The translations under genes and the position numbers were made by a program. Positions 10,392 through 18,884 of a stretch of 64,000 nt of DNA are shown piece by piece (position 1 is the stretch's first letter; each line of letters opens with the position of its first letter). The notes under the pieces were generated by a model that was given only the letters and a program-made list of their open reading frames with translations, was not told the DNA's origin and searched no databases. Location: positions 1,476,001-1,540,000 of the forward strand of contig JBGVUE010000001.1 of assembly GCA_041861885.1 (NCBI GenBank). Direction: 5' to 3'. This stretch comes from Haloimpatiens sp. FM7315. Lineage in GTDB: Bacteria; Bacillota; Clostridia; Clostridiales; Clostridiaceae.

Positions 10392-10831
10392 ATGGCTAAA
10401 TATAAGTTTAAGCTTCAGAAACTTTTAGATATAAGAGTGGATGAGGAAGAAAAGTGTAAAATGGAATTTAAAAATATACAAAGTGAAAAAAATTACTTGA
10501 AGATAAGCTTTGTCATCTTAATGAAAATTATAAAAAGTATAATTTTTCAACTTATAGTAAGAATAATGTTGAAAATATAATTAGACAAAATTATTTAAAA
10601 CTAATAAATTCAAGTATAGCACAAACACAGAGTTTGATTTTAGATAAAGATAAAGAAATAGAAGTTAAAAGAAAAGAACTTAAAGAAAAGCAAGTTAGTA
10701 AAAAAGTGGTTGAAGTACTGAAAGATAAGGATTTTGACAAATATATAAAAGAGCAGAATATGATTGAACAGAAGAGTAATGATGAGTTTGCTCTTTATGG
10801 CTTTATGAGAAATTCTCTTCAAAGGAGGTGA
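10392..10831 (+). CDS. fliJ: Flagellar export chaperone FliJ (frameshift at A7)
   Basis: FliJ is a small coiled-coil protein that works as the central stalk of the FliI ring and as an escort for export chaperones. The repaired protein of about 146 residues is Lys/Glu-rich and helical throughout (KFKLQKLLDIRVDEEEKC at the N-terminus), as expected. The frame breaks at the A run 10486-10492; one more A joins SEKK to LLEDKLCHLNE. Its position after fliI supports the call more than its sequence. Confidence 0.85.
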
Positions 10832-10864
10832 TTAGTTAATAATTAATTTATAGGAGGTGAAAAA

Positions 10865-12295
10865 TTGATTAACTTAAATTCTATAAAGGTAAATGAACCA
10901 AATATCAGTAAAAATTTATCCAAGGATACGAAAAGTAAAGATTTATTTGCATTTAAACAGAAATTAGAGGATAAGATTAATGCGAAAACTTGTGATAAGG
11001 AGAAAGTTTCTACTGAAGATGGTAATTGCAATGATATTAATAAGAGTTTAAAAAATGATAGTAATGCTACTGATACAAAGAATGAAGACAAGCTATCAAA
11101 AGTGGATAGTGAAGAAAATCAAATTGATGACAAAAAAGATTCAAAAGATGTAGAAGATACAAATGATTCATTAAAAGAGCTTTTACTTTCTCTTTTAAAT
11201 GCACTAAAATCAAAAGAAGAACTTATGGAAGATAAGAATTCTGATTTAAATAAAAATGGAGCATTAAACTCTTTTGAAGGATTAATTAAAGAACTGATTT
11301 TAAGATTATCAATGGATGGAACAAGCAAAACTGAAAAAGAAAACTTCAGCAGTTCAAAAATAGGTAACACTAAAGTGGAGTTATTGCAAAATTTAATTGA
11401 AAGTAAAGATATTAATTTAGATAAGTTTATAAAGGTATTTAATAATGAATTTGGTCAATTGCTTAAAAATAACGGCACTGGTTTAAATCAAAACAGTATT
11501 TTAAATAGTGAAGTTTTAGGTGAAAAACTCATAAAAGTACTAGAAGAAACTAGAATTGGTACACAAAGAAAAACTTTTGCGAATGAATTAACAAATCTTC
11601 TAAAATCAGTAGCTGAAGAAGGTGCAACTAAAGAGACTTTAAAAGTAGCTGAAAGTCCAATAAAAAGTACAAGTATAAATGAAACTGCAGATAAAAGCAG
11701 TATTTATAAAGAAGATAGTTTTTTAAAGAACTTAATTTCAAAGGACAGTGATAAAGGAGAGGTTAATTCTAAGATTTTAAGGACTAGTAACGTTTTTATG
11801 GGCCTTAAGGATTTATCTCAAATTAAAGATGGTGTAGTTTCAGAAACTAATAGTCAACTTGTAGTTAATAAAGAAAACTTGGTTGCAGATACAATAAAGG
11901 CTGTTAAGTATATGGAGATTAATAATTTAAAAAATCTAACAGTTAAAGTAATGCCAAAGGAACTAGGGGAAATAGTTATTAAATTATCTATGGAATCAGG
12001 AAAAATGAAACTTGCTTTTAATTCTTTTAATAAGGAAACTTGCAATTTATTAAACAATAATGTAAGTGACCTAGTTGAAAAATTAAATTCACAAAACTTA
12101 AAGATAGAGCCTGCAAATATAAACATATACAATGGTGATACTACATTTTTTAGTAATGAATTTGGTGGACAAACTTCACAAAATAGTAGAGATAATTCTT
12201 TGAAGTATACAAAGGTTAAAGAGGATGATAGTTCTGATGATAATTCAAAGGAAGTGGAAGAAATAATTGAGAGCAATGTAAATACTGTAGTATAA
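10865..12295 (+). CDS. fliK: Flagellar hook-length control protein FliK
   Basis: FliK is exported to measure the hook and then switches FlhB to filament-type substrates. The 476-residue protein has a long low-complexity Lys/Asp/Ser/Asn-rich N-terminal part. A conserved C-terminal domain (about residues 350-430) follows, with LTVKVMPKELGEIVIKLSM, the FliK switch-domain core. It starts with TTG after AGGAGGTGA. Its position between fliJ and flgD is typical. Confidence 0.93.
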   Translation: MINLNSIKVNEPNISKNLSKDTKSKDLFAFKQKLEDKINAKTCDKEKVSTEDGNCNDINKSLKNDSNATDTKNEDKLSKVDSEENQIDDKKDSKDVEDTNDSLKELLLSLLNALKSKEELMEDKNSDLNKNGALNSFEGLIKELILRLSMDGTSKTEKENFSSSKIGNTKVELLQNLIESKDINLDKFIKVFNNEFGQLLKNNGTGLNQNSILNSEVLGEKLIKVLEETRIGTQRKTFANELTNLLKSVAEEGATKETLKVAESPIKSTSINETADKSSIYKEDSFLKNLISKDSDKGEVNSKILRTSNVFMGLKDLSQIKDGVVSETNSQLVVNKENLVADTIKAVKYMEINNLKNLTVKVMPKELGEIVIKLSMESGKMKLAFNSFNKETCNLLNNNVSDLVEKLNSQNLKIEPANINIYNGDTTFFSNEFGGQTSQNSRDNSLKYTKVKEDDSSDDNSKEVEEIIESNVNTVV

Positions 12296-12365
12296 ATGTT
12301 TTATATTAATGCAGTTTTAAACTAATATAGTATAAATTCACAACTATGTGTTTAGGAGGAAGTAT

Positions 12366-13154
12366 ATGTCAAATACAGTAAGCCAAACAGAAAGAGGAAC
12401 TGAGATTTACAATGGAATTTCAGGTGCTTATGAAACTTCAAGAGCTACAGATAGAGGTACTAGGATAGTAAAAAAAGGCAGTGATCTTGATAAAAATGCA
12501 TTTTTAAAAATATTAACAGCAGAACTATCTAATCAAGACCCAACAAATGCAAAGGACTCTACGCAATTTGTATCACAATTAGCTCAGTTTTCATCTTTGG
12601 AGCAAATGACTAATTTAAATACTAATATGTCTTTTTCAAGCTCTCAATCACTAGTTGGAAAATTAGTGGCTCTAAACTCTTATGATGATAGAGGAGTGCA
12701 ATATGGTGGTATTGTACAGAGTGTTGAAAAAAATGGTGATGATATTAAGGTTAATGTTCAGGTATCAGATAAAGGCAAGAGTGTTATAAAAGAGTTTAAA
12801 CTATCAGATGTGAAAGATGTAATAAATGTTCAAGATAATAGACTTGATTATATTAATGGCAATATGGGATTTATATTAGCTTCGAATATGATGAATAAAA
12901 AAATTGAGGCAATATTGTACTCTAAAGATGATAGTGGAAAGTCTATAGAGAATAAATACTCCGGTATTGTTAAGGGGATAACTAGGGAACAAGATGGAAT
13001 AAAATTAAGAGTTCCTGTAGAAGTAAATGGCAAAATTGAAGATAAATTTATTCCTTATGATGCTGTTGTAAAAGTAGAATTGCCAGAGGACACAAAAGTA
13101 AATAGCAATGAAATCAAAGAAGATTCAGCTCTAACAGGAAATAGTATAATATAG
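12366..13154 (+). CDS. flgD: Flagellar hook assembly (capping) protein FlgD
   Basis: FlgD caps the growing hook. The signature LDKNAFLKILTAELSNQDP and the following FVSQLAQFSSLEQMTNL are diagnostic. The C-terminal part is longer than in enteric FlgD and has two similar beta-rich blocks (SVEKNGDDIKVNV and GITREQDGIKLRV). The ATG at 12366 follows AGGAGGAAG. A GTG 18 bases upstream would read through the ribosome site and is rejected. Confidence 0.95.
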   Translation: MSNTVSQTERGTEIYNGISGAYETSRATDRGTRIVKKGSDLDKNAFLKILTAELSNQDPTNAKDSTQFVSQLAQFSSLEQMTNLNTNMSFSSSQSLVGKLVALNSYDDRGVQYGGIVQSVEKNGDDIKVNVQVSDKGKSVIKEFKLSDVKDVINVQDNRLDYINGNMGFILASNMMNKKIEAILYSKDDSGKSIENKYSGIVKGITREQDGIKLRVPVEVNGKIEDKFIPYDAVVKVELPEDTKVNSNEIKEDSALTGNSII

Positions 13155-13164
13155 ATTTAAAGTT

Positions 13165-13548
13165 ATGGGCTATAGAGTAGTTAATGGAAAATTGTATCCT
13201 GTAGGCAATTTACCTGAAATAAATAAAATAAGTAAATCTGAGAAGTCTGAGAAAGACCTGAACTTTAAAGAAATATATGAAAAAGCCATAAGAAGAGATA
13301 GCTTTCTTGTATCAAAGCATGCAGCTGAAAGGCTAAGAGATAGAGATATAGTTTTTTCAAAAGAAGATATGGAAACTATAAACAAAGCTATAAATAAGGC
13401 AGAGGAAAAGGGAGCGCGGGAATGTTTAATATTATATAAAGACACTGCGCTTATAACAAATATTAAAAATAGAACTATAATAACTGCAGTTTCAAAAGGT
13501 GAAGATATGAAGGTTTTTACAAATGTAGATACAGTAGTTTTGGTTTAA
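13165..13548 (+). CDS. Flagellar operon protein, TIGR02530 type
   Basis: This 127-residue protein resembles the small 'flagellar operon protein' family found between flgD and flgE in Firmicutes. The core is F-L-V-S-K-H-A-A-E-R-L-R-D-R, followed by an alpha/beta pattern ending VFTNVDTVVLV. Its molecular role is not established; family members keep this position, which suggests a part in hook assembly. It starts 11 bases after flgD and is followed by an 89-base leader before flgE. Confidence 0.88.
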   Translation: MGYRVVNGKLYPVGNLPEINKISKSEKSEKDLNFKEIYEKAIRRDSFLVSKHAAERLRDRDIVFSKEDMETINKAINKAEEKGARECLILYKDTALITNIKNRTIITAVSKGEDMKVFTNVDTVVLV

Positions 13549-13561
13549 TAAGAAAATAAAA

Positions 13562-13609
13562 GAGCTGGACCGAAAGGAAGCTCATTTTCACAGAATGACA
13601 GATGTGAAA
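13562..13609 (+). promoter_or_regulatory. Two-hairpin leader upstream of flgE
   Basis: The gap before flgE can form a first hairpin, GAGCT (13562-13566) with AGCTC (13579-13583), whose 12-base loop starts and ends with GGA. A second has TTTCAC (13586-13591) with GTGAAA (13604-13609). The flgE ribosome site at 13622-13627 adds another GGA. GGA in a hairpin loop plus GGA in the ribosome site is how CsrA sites look, but no known riboswitch consensus was recognised. Confidence 0.4.
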
Positions 13610-13637
13610 TGTAATAAAGTTTGGAGGGATATATATT

Positions 13638-15095
13638 ATGTTAAGGTCAATGTATTCAGGAATAAGTGGAATGAGAGCTAATCAAACCAAATTAGATGTA
13701 AGTGGAAATAACATTGCTAACGTTGGAACTACGGCATTTAAAGGTTCTAGAGTTAGATTTCAAGATATGCTAAGTCAAAATATGTCAGAAGCTATAGGAC
13801 CTGGTAGAAACCAAGGTGGTGTAAACCCTAAGCAAGTTGGATTAGGAGTGCAGGTAGCAGGTATTGATACTTTAATGACACAAGGTATGATGCAGCCAAC
13901 AGGAAGAAATCTTGATGTTGGAATAGATGGTGAGGGTTACTTTATAGTATCAAGAGGACCTGTTCCACAAAACAATGCTTCAGGAGTTAATGTAGATGCA
14001 GCTTCTCATACTATGAGCGGTGGAGATGGAATTCAAAAAAGTTTTACAAGAGATGGTTCTTTTACTTTAGATCATGCAGGAAATTTATTAACTTCCGATG
14101 GATATAGAATTATGGGATATCCTATAAATTACACTGATGGAAGTGGTGAGGATAGCATAGATTATGGTGCAAATGGTGTATGTAATTTTGTAGATGTTGA
14201 TTCAGAAAAAGGAATTAAAGCTCAAGATTCACTAGTACCTCTTAGAGTTCCAGGATCTGTATATGTAAAAGCGTCAAATATAAAAGATACAGACCATGTT
14301 TCTATGGGGTATACAGGCACTGGTAAAATTGATGGACTTGCAACTCCAATAACTCAACCTGAAATATCAACTAATGGCGAATTTAAAGGTGGTCAAGATT
14401 TAAGAATAGACGTTAAATGGGTAGAAGATGCAACAACACCTACTAATAGCAAATTTCATGTGTTTGTAAATGGTAAAGATACAAAAAAAGAACCAGGTGC
14501 AATAACAGTAAAAGTAAAAGATATAGCTGATGCACTTAATCTTAAAGATCCAACGGATCCTACTAAAACAAAATTAGACATAGATAAATGTAATTCTATG
14601 CTAGGAACTTCTAATGAAGGAGATACTATAGTTACTCTTACAGGAGTGGGTAATCCTCCACAGGGTGATGAAGAAAAGTATTCTTGGTCATATACACTTT
14701 CAGCAAGTGGTATGAAAAAAGTTACAAGTTTTTCTATTGAAAAAGATGGTATATTAAAGGCTACTTTAGAGGATGGTAAGGTTTCAGCTCTTGGACAAAT
14801 TGCTACAGCAAGCTTTAATAATACTTCTGGTTTAAAAAAGATAGGGAAAAACATGTATTTAAATACAGCAAATTCTGGTGCACCTAATGTTAGAAGCGGA
14901 ATTGGTGCAGATCCAGCAACAGATAATAGTGATGGATTTGGCGATTTAGCCCAGGGAATGCTTGAAATGTCAAATGTAGATTTAGCAGAACAGTTCACAG
15001 ATATGATTGTTGCAAGTAGGGCCTTTCAGGCTAGTGGAAAAATGATATCTACTGGAGATGAAATACTTCAAGATATAATTAATTTAAAAAGATAA
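13638..15095 (+). CDS. flgE: Flagellar hook protein FlgE
   Basis: FlgE polymerises into the hook. The N-terminus (LRSMYSGISGMRANQTKLD, then SGNNIANVGTTAFKGSRVRF) and the C-terminus (LEMSNVDLAEQFTDMIVASR, then QASGKMIST) are classic. The 485-residue length includes a large central insertion for the outer hook domains. The ATG follows TTTGGAGGGATAT. A leader with two predicted hairpins precedes it and a long hairpin follows it, so its level may be set at the RNA stage. Confidence 0.97.
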   Translation: MLRSMYSGISGMRANQTKLDVSGNNIANVGTTAFKGSRVRFQDMLSQNMSEAIGPGRNQGGVNPKQVGLGVQVAGIDTLMTQGMMQPTGRNLDVGIDGEGYFIVSRGPVPQNNASGVNVDAASHTMSGGDGIQKSFTRDGSFTLDHAGNLLTSDGYRIMGYPINYTDGSGEDSIDYGANGVCNFVDVDSEKGIKAQDSLVPLRVPGSVYVKASNIKDTDHVSMGYTGTGKIDGLATPITQPEISTNGEFKGGQDLRIDVKWVEDATTPTNSKFHVFVNGKDTKKEPGAITVKVKDIADALNLKDPTDPTKTKLDIDKCNSMLGTSNEGDTIVTLTGVGNPPQGDEEKYSWSYTLSASGMKKVTSFSIEKDGILKATLEDGKVSALGQIATASFNNTSGLKKIGKNMYLNTANSGAPNVRSGIGADPATDNSDGFGDLAQGMLEMSNVDLAEQFTDMIVASRAFQASGKMISTGDEILQDIINLKR

Positions 15096-15153
15096 AATTT
15101 AATTTCTGGGACTAATTTGTATAAAATTTATATCTAACACATAATTACATGAA

Positions 15154-15195
15154 CTCAGTGCCTAAAATTTATAGTATTTAATTTTAGGTGCTGAG
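15154..15195 (+). repeat. Inverted repeat between flgE and flbD without a T tract
   Basis: Two 16-base arms (15154-15169 and 15180-15195) pair fully in RNA, with two G-U pairs and a 10-base loop. The downstream bases are AATATAAAGG, so it lacks the U-run of an intrinsic terminator. It may stabilise or punctuate the message, or cause partial termination, between hook and motor genes. Confidence 0.7.
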
Positions 15196-15217
15196 ATAAT
15201 ATAAAGGTGGTGTTTTC

Positions 15218-15409
15218 ATGATTGAACTTACAAAAATGACTCATAAAAAATTTATATTAAATGCAGAGATTATAGAGTCCATAGAGGAAGTCCCTGAGAC
15301 GTTGATTACACTTACTAATGGTAAAAAATATATTGTTTTAGAAAGTGTAAATAATGTTATTAATGAAGTAATGCAATATAAGAAAAAGATATTTTCAGGT
15401 AATTTATAG
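15218..15409 (+). CDS. flbD: Flagellar protein FlbD
   Basis: This 63-residue protein has the FlbD pattern (MIELTKM at the start, N-x-E-x-I-E-x-I-E-x-x-P-x-T-x-I-x-L-x-x-G-K-K in the middle). FlbD proteins of Gram-positives always sit in flagellar operons beside motA, and their biochemical role is unclear. It follows AAGGTGGTG and stops 11 bases before motA. Confidence 0.92.
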   Translation: MIELTKMTHKKFILNAEIIESIEEVPETLITLTNGKKYIVLESVNNVINEVMQYKKKIFSGNL

Positions 15410-15420
15410 GAGGAACTATT

Positions 15421-16248
15421 ATGAAAAAGCATGACATAATGACAACTGTGGGACTTTCAGTAGGTGTAATATGTGTTATTTACGGTATCATGGTTGGTGG
15501 ACAAGGAGATATAGCACAGAAACTTAAAATATTTTTCGATTTAAGTTCCATTTTTATAACTGTAGGTGGCTCGATTTGTGCTCTTTTAATAAATTATCCG
15601 TTATCAGAATTGAAGAAAATATTCAAAGTTAGTATGGCAGCATTTAAAGAAGACAGCATGAATAGTGCTGATATAATTAGTAAGTTTATAAATTTGTCAA
15701 GAAAAGCTAGACGAGAGGGACTTTTATCATTAGAAGATAGCATTGCTGAATTACAAGATGATTTTCTAAAAAAAGGTCTTCAAATGGTTGTTGACGGAAT
15801 AGAACCAGAAACTATAAAAGAAGTTATGGAACTTGAAATGGACGAAATGGAAAGAAGACATAGAAAGGCAGCAGATGTTTTTAAAGCTTGGGCTGCTTAT
15901 GCACCAGCTTTTGGTATGATAGGTACACTTATTGGTCTTGTTCAGATGCTTGCTAATCTATCAGATTCAGCTAACTTAGCCTCTGGTATGGCAAAGGCAC
16001 TTATTACAACTTTTTATGGTTCTTTAATTGCGAATTTGTATTGTAATCCAATGGCTGCAAATTTGAATTATAAAACTGATATTGAAGTTTCAAATAAAGA
16101 AATGATGTTAGAGGGAATTTTAGCTATACAATCTGGAGTTAACCCAAGAATAGTACAAGAAAAATTAATTTCATATTTGTCACCTGAAGATAGAAAGCAT
16201 TTAAATGAACTACAAGCAGAGGGAGAAGAGGTAGTTGAAAATGTCTAG
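15421..16248 (+). CDS. motA: Flagellar motor stator protein MotA
   Basis: MotA and MotB form the ion-driven stator. The 275-residue protein shows four membrane segments, a large cytoplasmic loop with the charged R-R-H-R-K-A region, and the conserved third/fourth helix blocks (AYAPAFGMIGTLIGLVQML and MAKALITTFYGSL). It begins right after an AGGAGG site and overlaps motB by eight bases. The sequence alone does not settle proton or sodium coupling. Confidence 0.96.
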   Translation: MKKHDIMTTVGLSVGVICVIYGIMVGGQGDIAQKLKIFFDLSSIFITVGGSICALLINYPLSELKKIFKVSMAAFKEDSMNSADIISKFINLSRKARREGLLSLEDSIAELQDDFLKKGLQMVVDGIEPETIKEVMELEMDEMERRHRKAADVFKAWAAYAPAFGMIGTLIGLVQMLANLSDSANLASGMAKALITTFYGSLIANLYCNPMAANLNYKTDIEVSNKEMMLEGILAIQSGVNPRIVQEKLISYLSPEDRKHLNELQAEGEEVVENV

Positions 16249-16992
16249 GAAGAAAAAGAGTGGAGGCTCAGGATTATCAGGGGAAGAGTGGTTAACTACA
16301 TATTCAGATACTATAACTCTTTTGCTTACTTTTTTGTTCTTTTGTATTCAATGTCAACTGTTAATGCTACTAAGTTTCAGCAATTAGCATCATCTCTTCA
16401 AAGTGTACTTTCAGGAAGTGGTGCTACATCTATTGTAGATTTTAATGAATCTAATGGAGAAGTGCCTGTTGTAGGTGAAGCTGTTAAAACTGATAGCAAA
16501 AATGGTACTGCTGTGACTAAGTCTATGTATGAGGAAATAGCTTCATATGTAAATAAAAGCAAGATAAAAGGAAAAGTTGAGGTCTTAAAAGATTCAAGAG
16601 GGGTGGTACTAAGACTTAAGGACAATGTACTTTTTGATGTTGGAAAGGCAGATATAAAAGAGGCAAGTTCGCCTATTTTAAATATGATATCTGAAATACT
16701 TAAGAAATTTTCAGATACCAGTGTAATTGTTGAGGGACATACAGATAATGTTCCAATTAGTAATTACAGATATCCAAGTAACTGGGAGTTATCAACTTCT
16801 AGAGCAGTTAATGTACTAAAGTATTTTGTGGAAATAAATAAAATGACACCAGCAAGATTTACTGCAGCAGGTTATGGAGAATATAGGCCAATAGTATCTA
16901 ATGATAATGACTTAAACAGATCTAAAAATAGAAGAGTTAATATAATACTGGTTGAGCCAGTTTCAAAACAAGGAAAAGGAGAGGCAAAGTAA
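16241..16992 (+). CDS. motB: Flagellar motor stator protein MotB (frameshift in the membrane helix)
   Basis: MotB anchors the stator to peptidoglycan. The start at 16241 overlaps motA. A basic N-terminus precedes a single membrane helix with the ion-binding Asp in TYSDTITLLL. An OmpA-like domain follows, with EGHTDNVPIS and NWELSTSRAVNV. The frame breaks at the T run 16330-16335; one extra T gives LLLTFFVLLYSMS. An in-frame start at 16288 exists only because of this shift and would lose the helix start, so it is rejected. Confidence 0.94.
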
Positions 16993-17466
16993 ATGAAAGA
17001 AAAACAGACAGAAAAAAAGGGTAAAAGTAAAAAAATAATAATTATTCTACTTGTTATAGTTTTAGCAGGAGGATGTGGCTTTGGAGGATATTATTTTGCA
17101 ACAAGGAAGGCATCAGATAGTGGAGTTAAATCAGCTGTAAATATGCAAGGAAATGTAGAAAAAACCACTTATGAATTAGGAGAGTTTTTAATTAACCTTG
17201 CAGATCAAGATGAAAAGAGATATTTTAAGGCAAACATTTATTTAGGCTTTCCTAAGAAAGATAAAAAACTTGCAAAGGAATTGGAAGAAAATAAATCTAT
17301 AATAAGAGATACCATTAATTTATCCTTAATATCAAAAAAGGCAGCGGAATTGGAGAATATTAAAGGGTTGGATGCATTTAAGAAAGACATATTAACTAAA
17401 ATCAACAGCAAATTAACTGAGGGACAAGTAATGGATATTTATTTTGATTCAATTATAGTTCAGTAG
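16993..17466 (+). CDS. fliL: Flagellar basal body-associated protein FliL
   Basis: FliL is a membrane protein near the stator that supports motor torque. It has a Lys-rich start, one N-terminal membrane helix (IIIILLVIVLAGGCGFGGYYF) and the FliL domain (YELGEFLINLADQDEKRYFK). The 157-residue length is standard. Its ATG touches the motB stop codon, so the two are co-translated. Confidence 0.94.
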   Translation: MKEKQTEKKGKSKKIIIILLVIVLAGGCGFGGYYFATRKASDSGVKSAVNMQGNVEKTTYELGEFLINLADQDEKRYFKANIYLGFPKKDKKLAKELEENKSIIRDTINLSLISKKAAELENIKGLDAFKKDILTKINSKLTEGQVMDIYFDSIIVQ

Positions 17467-17476
17467 GAAAAAAGAA

Positions 17477-17782
17477 ATGGATAGAGAATTTTTTTATACG
17501 CTTTTGAAATTATTAATATTTTTACCCTTTATTTTGATTTGTATTTACATGGTTTTGAAATATGGAGGTAACAAAATTCAAGATCTTCAAAATAGCAAGT
17601 ATATTAAGGTGTTTGAAAGAGTACAGTTATCTAAAGATAATAGCATTTTAGTTGTTAAAATAGGTGAAAAAGGATATGTTATTACAAATAGCAATAAGGG
17701 AATTGAGATTCTTATGTCTGTTAGTAATGAGGAACTTACAGAAATAGAAAAATCAAAAAAATACCTCAATATGATAGTCTAA
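17477..17782 (+). CDS. fliO: Flagellar biosynthesis protein FliO
   Basis: FliO helps FliP assemble into the export gate. The 101-residue protein has one N-terminal membrane helix (LLKLLIFLPFILICIYMVL) followed by the small FliO domain (IKVFERVQLSKDNSILVVKI). It sits between fliL and fliP, which is the diagnostic order. Sequence conservation is weak in this family. Confidence 0.88.
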   Translation: MDREFFYTLLKLLIFLPFILICIYMVLKYGGNKIQDLQNSKYIKVFERVQLSKDNSILVVKIGEKGYVITNSNKGIEILMSVSNEELTEIEKSKKYLNMIV

Positions 17783-17821
17783 ATGAGATTTACCAAAGAT
17801 TTAAGAAGAGGAAAGATTGAT

Positions 17822-18594
17822 ATGAAGAAAAGTTTTAAAATTATATTATCTATAGCTTTTGTAGTTTTTGCGTTTATGTATTTTACCGATAATGCTTATG
17901 CAACTGCTAATAATTCAGTTCCTTTACCAAAAGTAAATATTTCAGTAGATGGGGCCAATACTCCTAAAGAATATGTGGACAATATAAAAATACTAATTAT
18001 GTTTACCATTCTTACTTTGCTTCCTTCTTTTGTAATAATGATGACAAGCTTTGTTAGAATAGTTGTTGTTTTTTCATTCTTAAAAGGTGCCTTAGGTGCA
18101 CAGCAGTCAATTCCAAGTCAGGTTCTTATAGGCCTTGCCTTGTTTTTAACGGTATTTATAATGGCCCCAACGGCAACAAAAATAAATAATGAGGCTGTAA
18201 AACCTTATTTAAATAGCCAAATTACACAGGAGCAAGCACTTTTGAAGGGTGAAAAGCCTTTAAGAGATTTTATGCTTAAGCAGACCAGAAAAAAGATTTG
18301 GAACTTTTTAAGGAAACTGCTAAATTGGACAAAAATATTAAATTAGAGAATATGCCATTACATACAATAATTCCAGCTTTTATGATAAGCGAGCTTAAGA
18401 GAGCTTTTGAAATAGGTTTCTTGCTTTACATACCATTTTTGATAATAGATCTAGTAGTAGCAAGTATTCTTATGTCTATGGGTATGTTTATGTTACCGCC
18501 AGTTATGATTTCTTTACCATTTAAACTTTTGCTTTTTGTTATGGTGGATGGCTGGTATTTAATAGTAAAATCTCTTATATTAAGTTTTAAATGA
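17822..18594 (+). CDS. fliP: Flagellar export gate protein FliP (frameshift at A6)
   Basis: FliP forms the core of the type III export gate with FliQ and FliR. A cleavable signal peptide (about residues 1-25, ending NAYA) precedes membrane segments with [20 protein letters not shown] and, after the shift, [16 protein letters not shown] and [14 protein letters not shown]. The frame breaks at the A run 18289-18294; one more A gives [11 protein letters not shown]. The ATG at 17822 follows AGAGGAAAG; an ATG at 17783 has no ribosome site. Confidence 0.94.
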
Positions 18595-18604
18595 GGTGAT
18601 TTAG

Positions 18605-18874
18605 TTGACGGAAACTATGGTTATTGCAGTACTTAAAGATGCAATTCAAACGGCTCTTTTGCTATCGGGACCTATTTTATTAATTGGTATATTAGTAGGC
18701 TTATTTATAAGTATTTTACAGGCAACAACACAAATTCAAGAGCAAACTTTGACTTTTGTTCCAAAACTTATAGCTGTAGCTCTGGTAGGATTAATTACGG
18801 CACCTTGGATGATTCATGTTATGAATAATTTTACTAATAGAATTTTTGAGCTTATAGCAAATTTAGTTCAGTAG
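18605..18874 (+). CDS. fliQ: Flagellar export gate protein FliQ
   Basis: FliQ is the two-helix small subunit of the export gate. The 89-residue protein has the motif LIGILVGLFISILQATTQIQ and QTLTFVPKLIAV. It starts with TTG after GAGGTGA, 11 bases after fliP. Confidence 0.96.
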   Translation: MTETMVIAVLKDAIQTALLLSGPILLIGILVGLFISILQATTQIQEQTLTFVPKLIAVALVGLITAPWMIHVMNNFTNRIFELIANLVQ

Positions 18875-18884
18875 GTGATATATA

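Noticed and set aside
11854..12276. 140-codon minus-strand open frame inside fliK
   Set aside because: Low-complexity shadow of an AT-rich coding region.
14456..14998. 180-codon open frame on the minus strand inside flgE
   Set aside because: It is antisense to a clear hook protein gene, shows no family motif and has no ribosome site; it is a shadow of the codon pattern.
17882..17895. ACCGATAAT resembling a sigma-28 -10 box
   Set aside because: It lies inside the fliP signal peptide coding region and has no TAAA element at the right distance.
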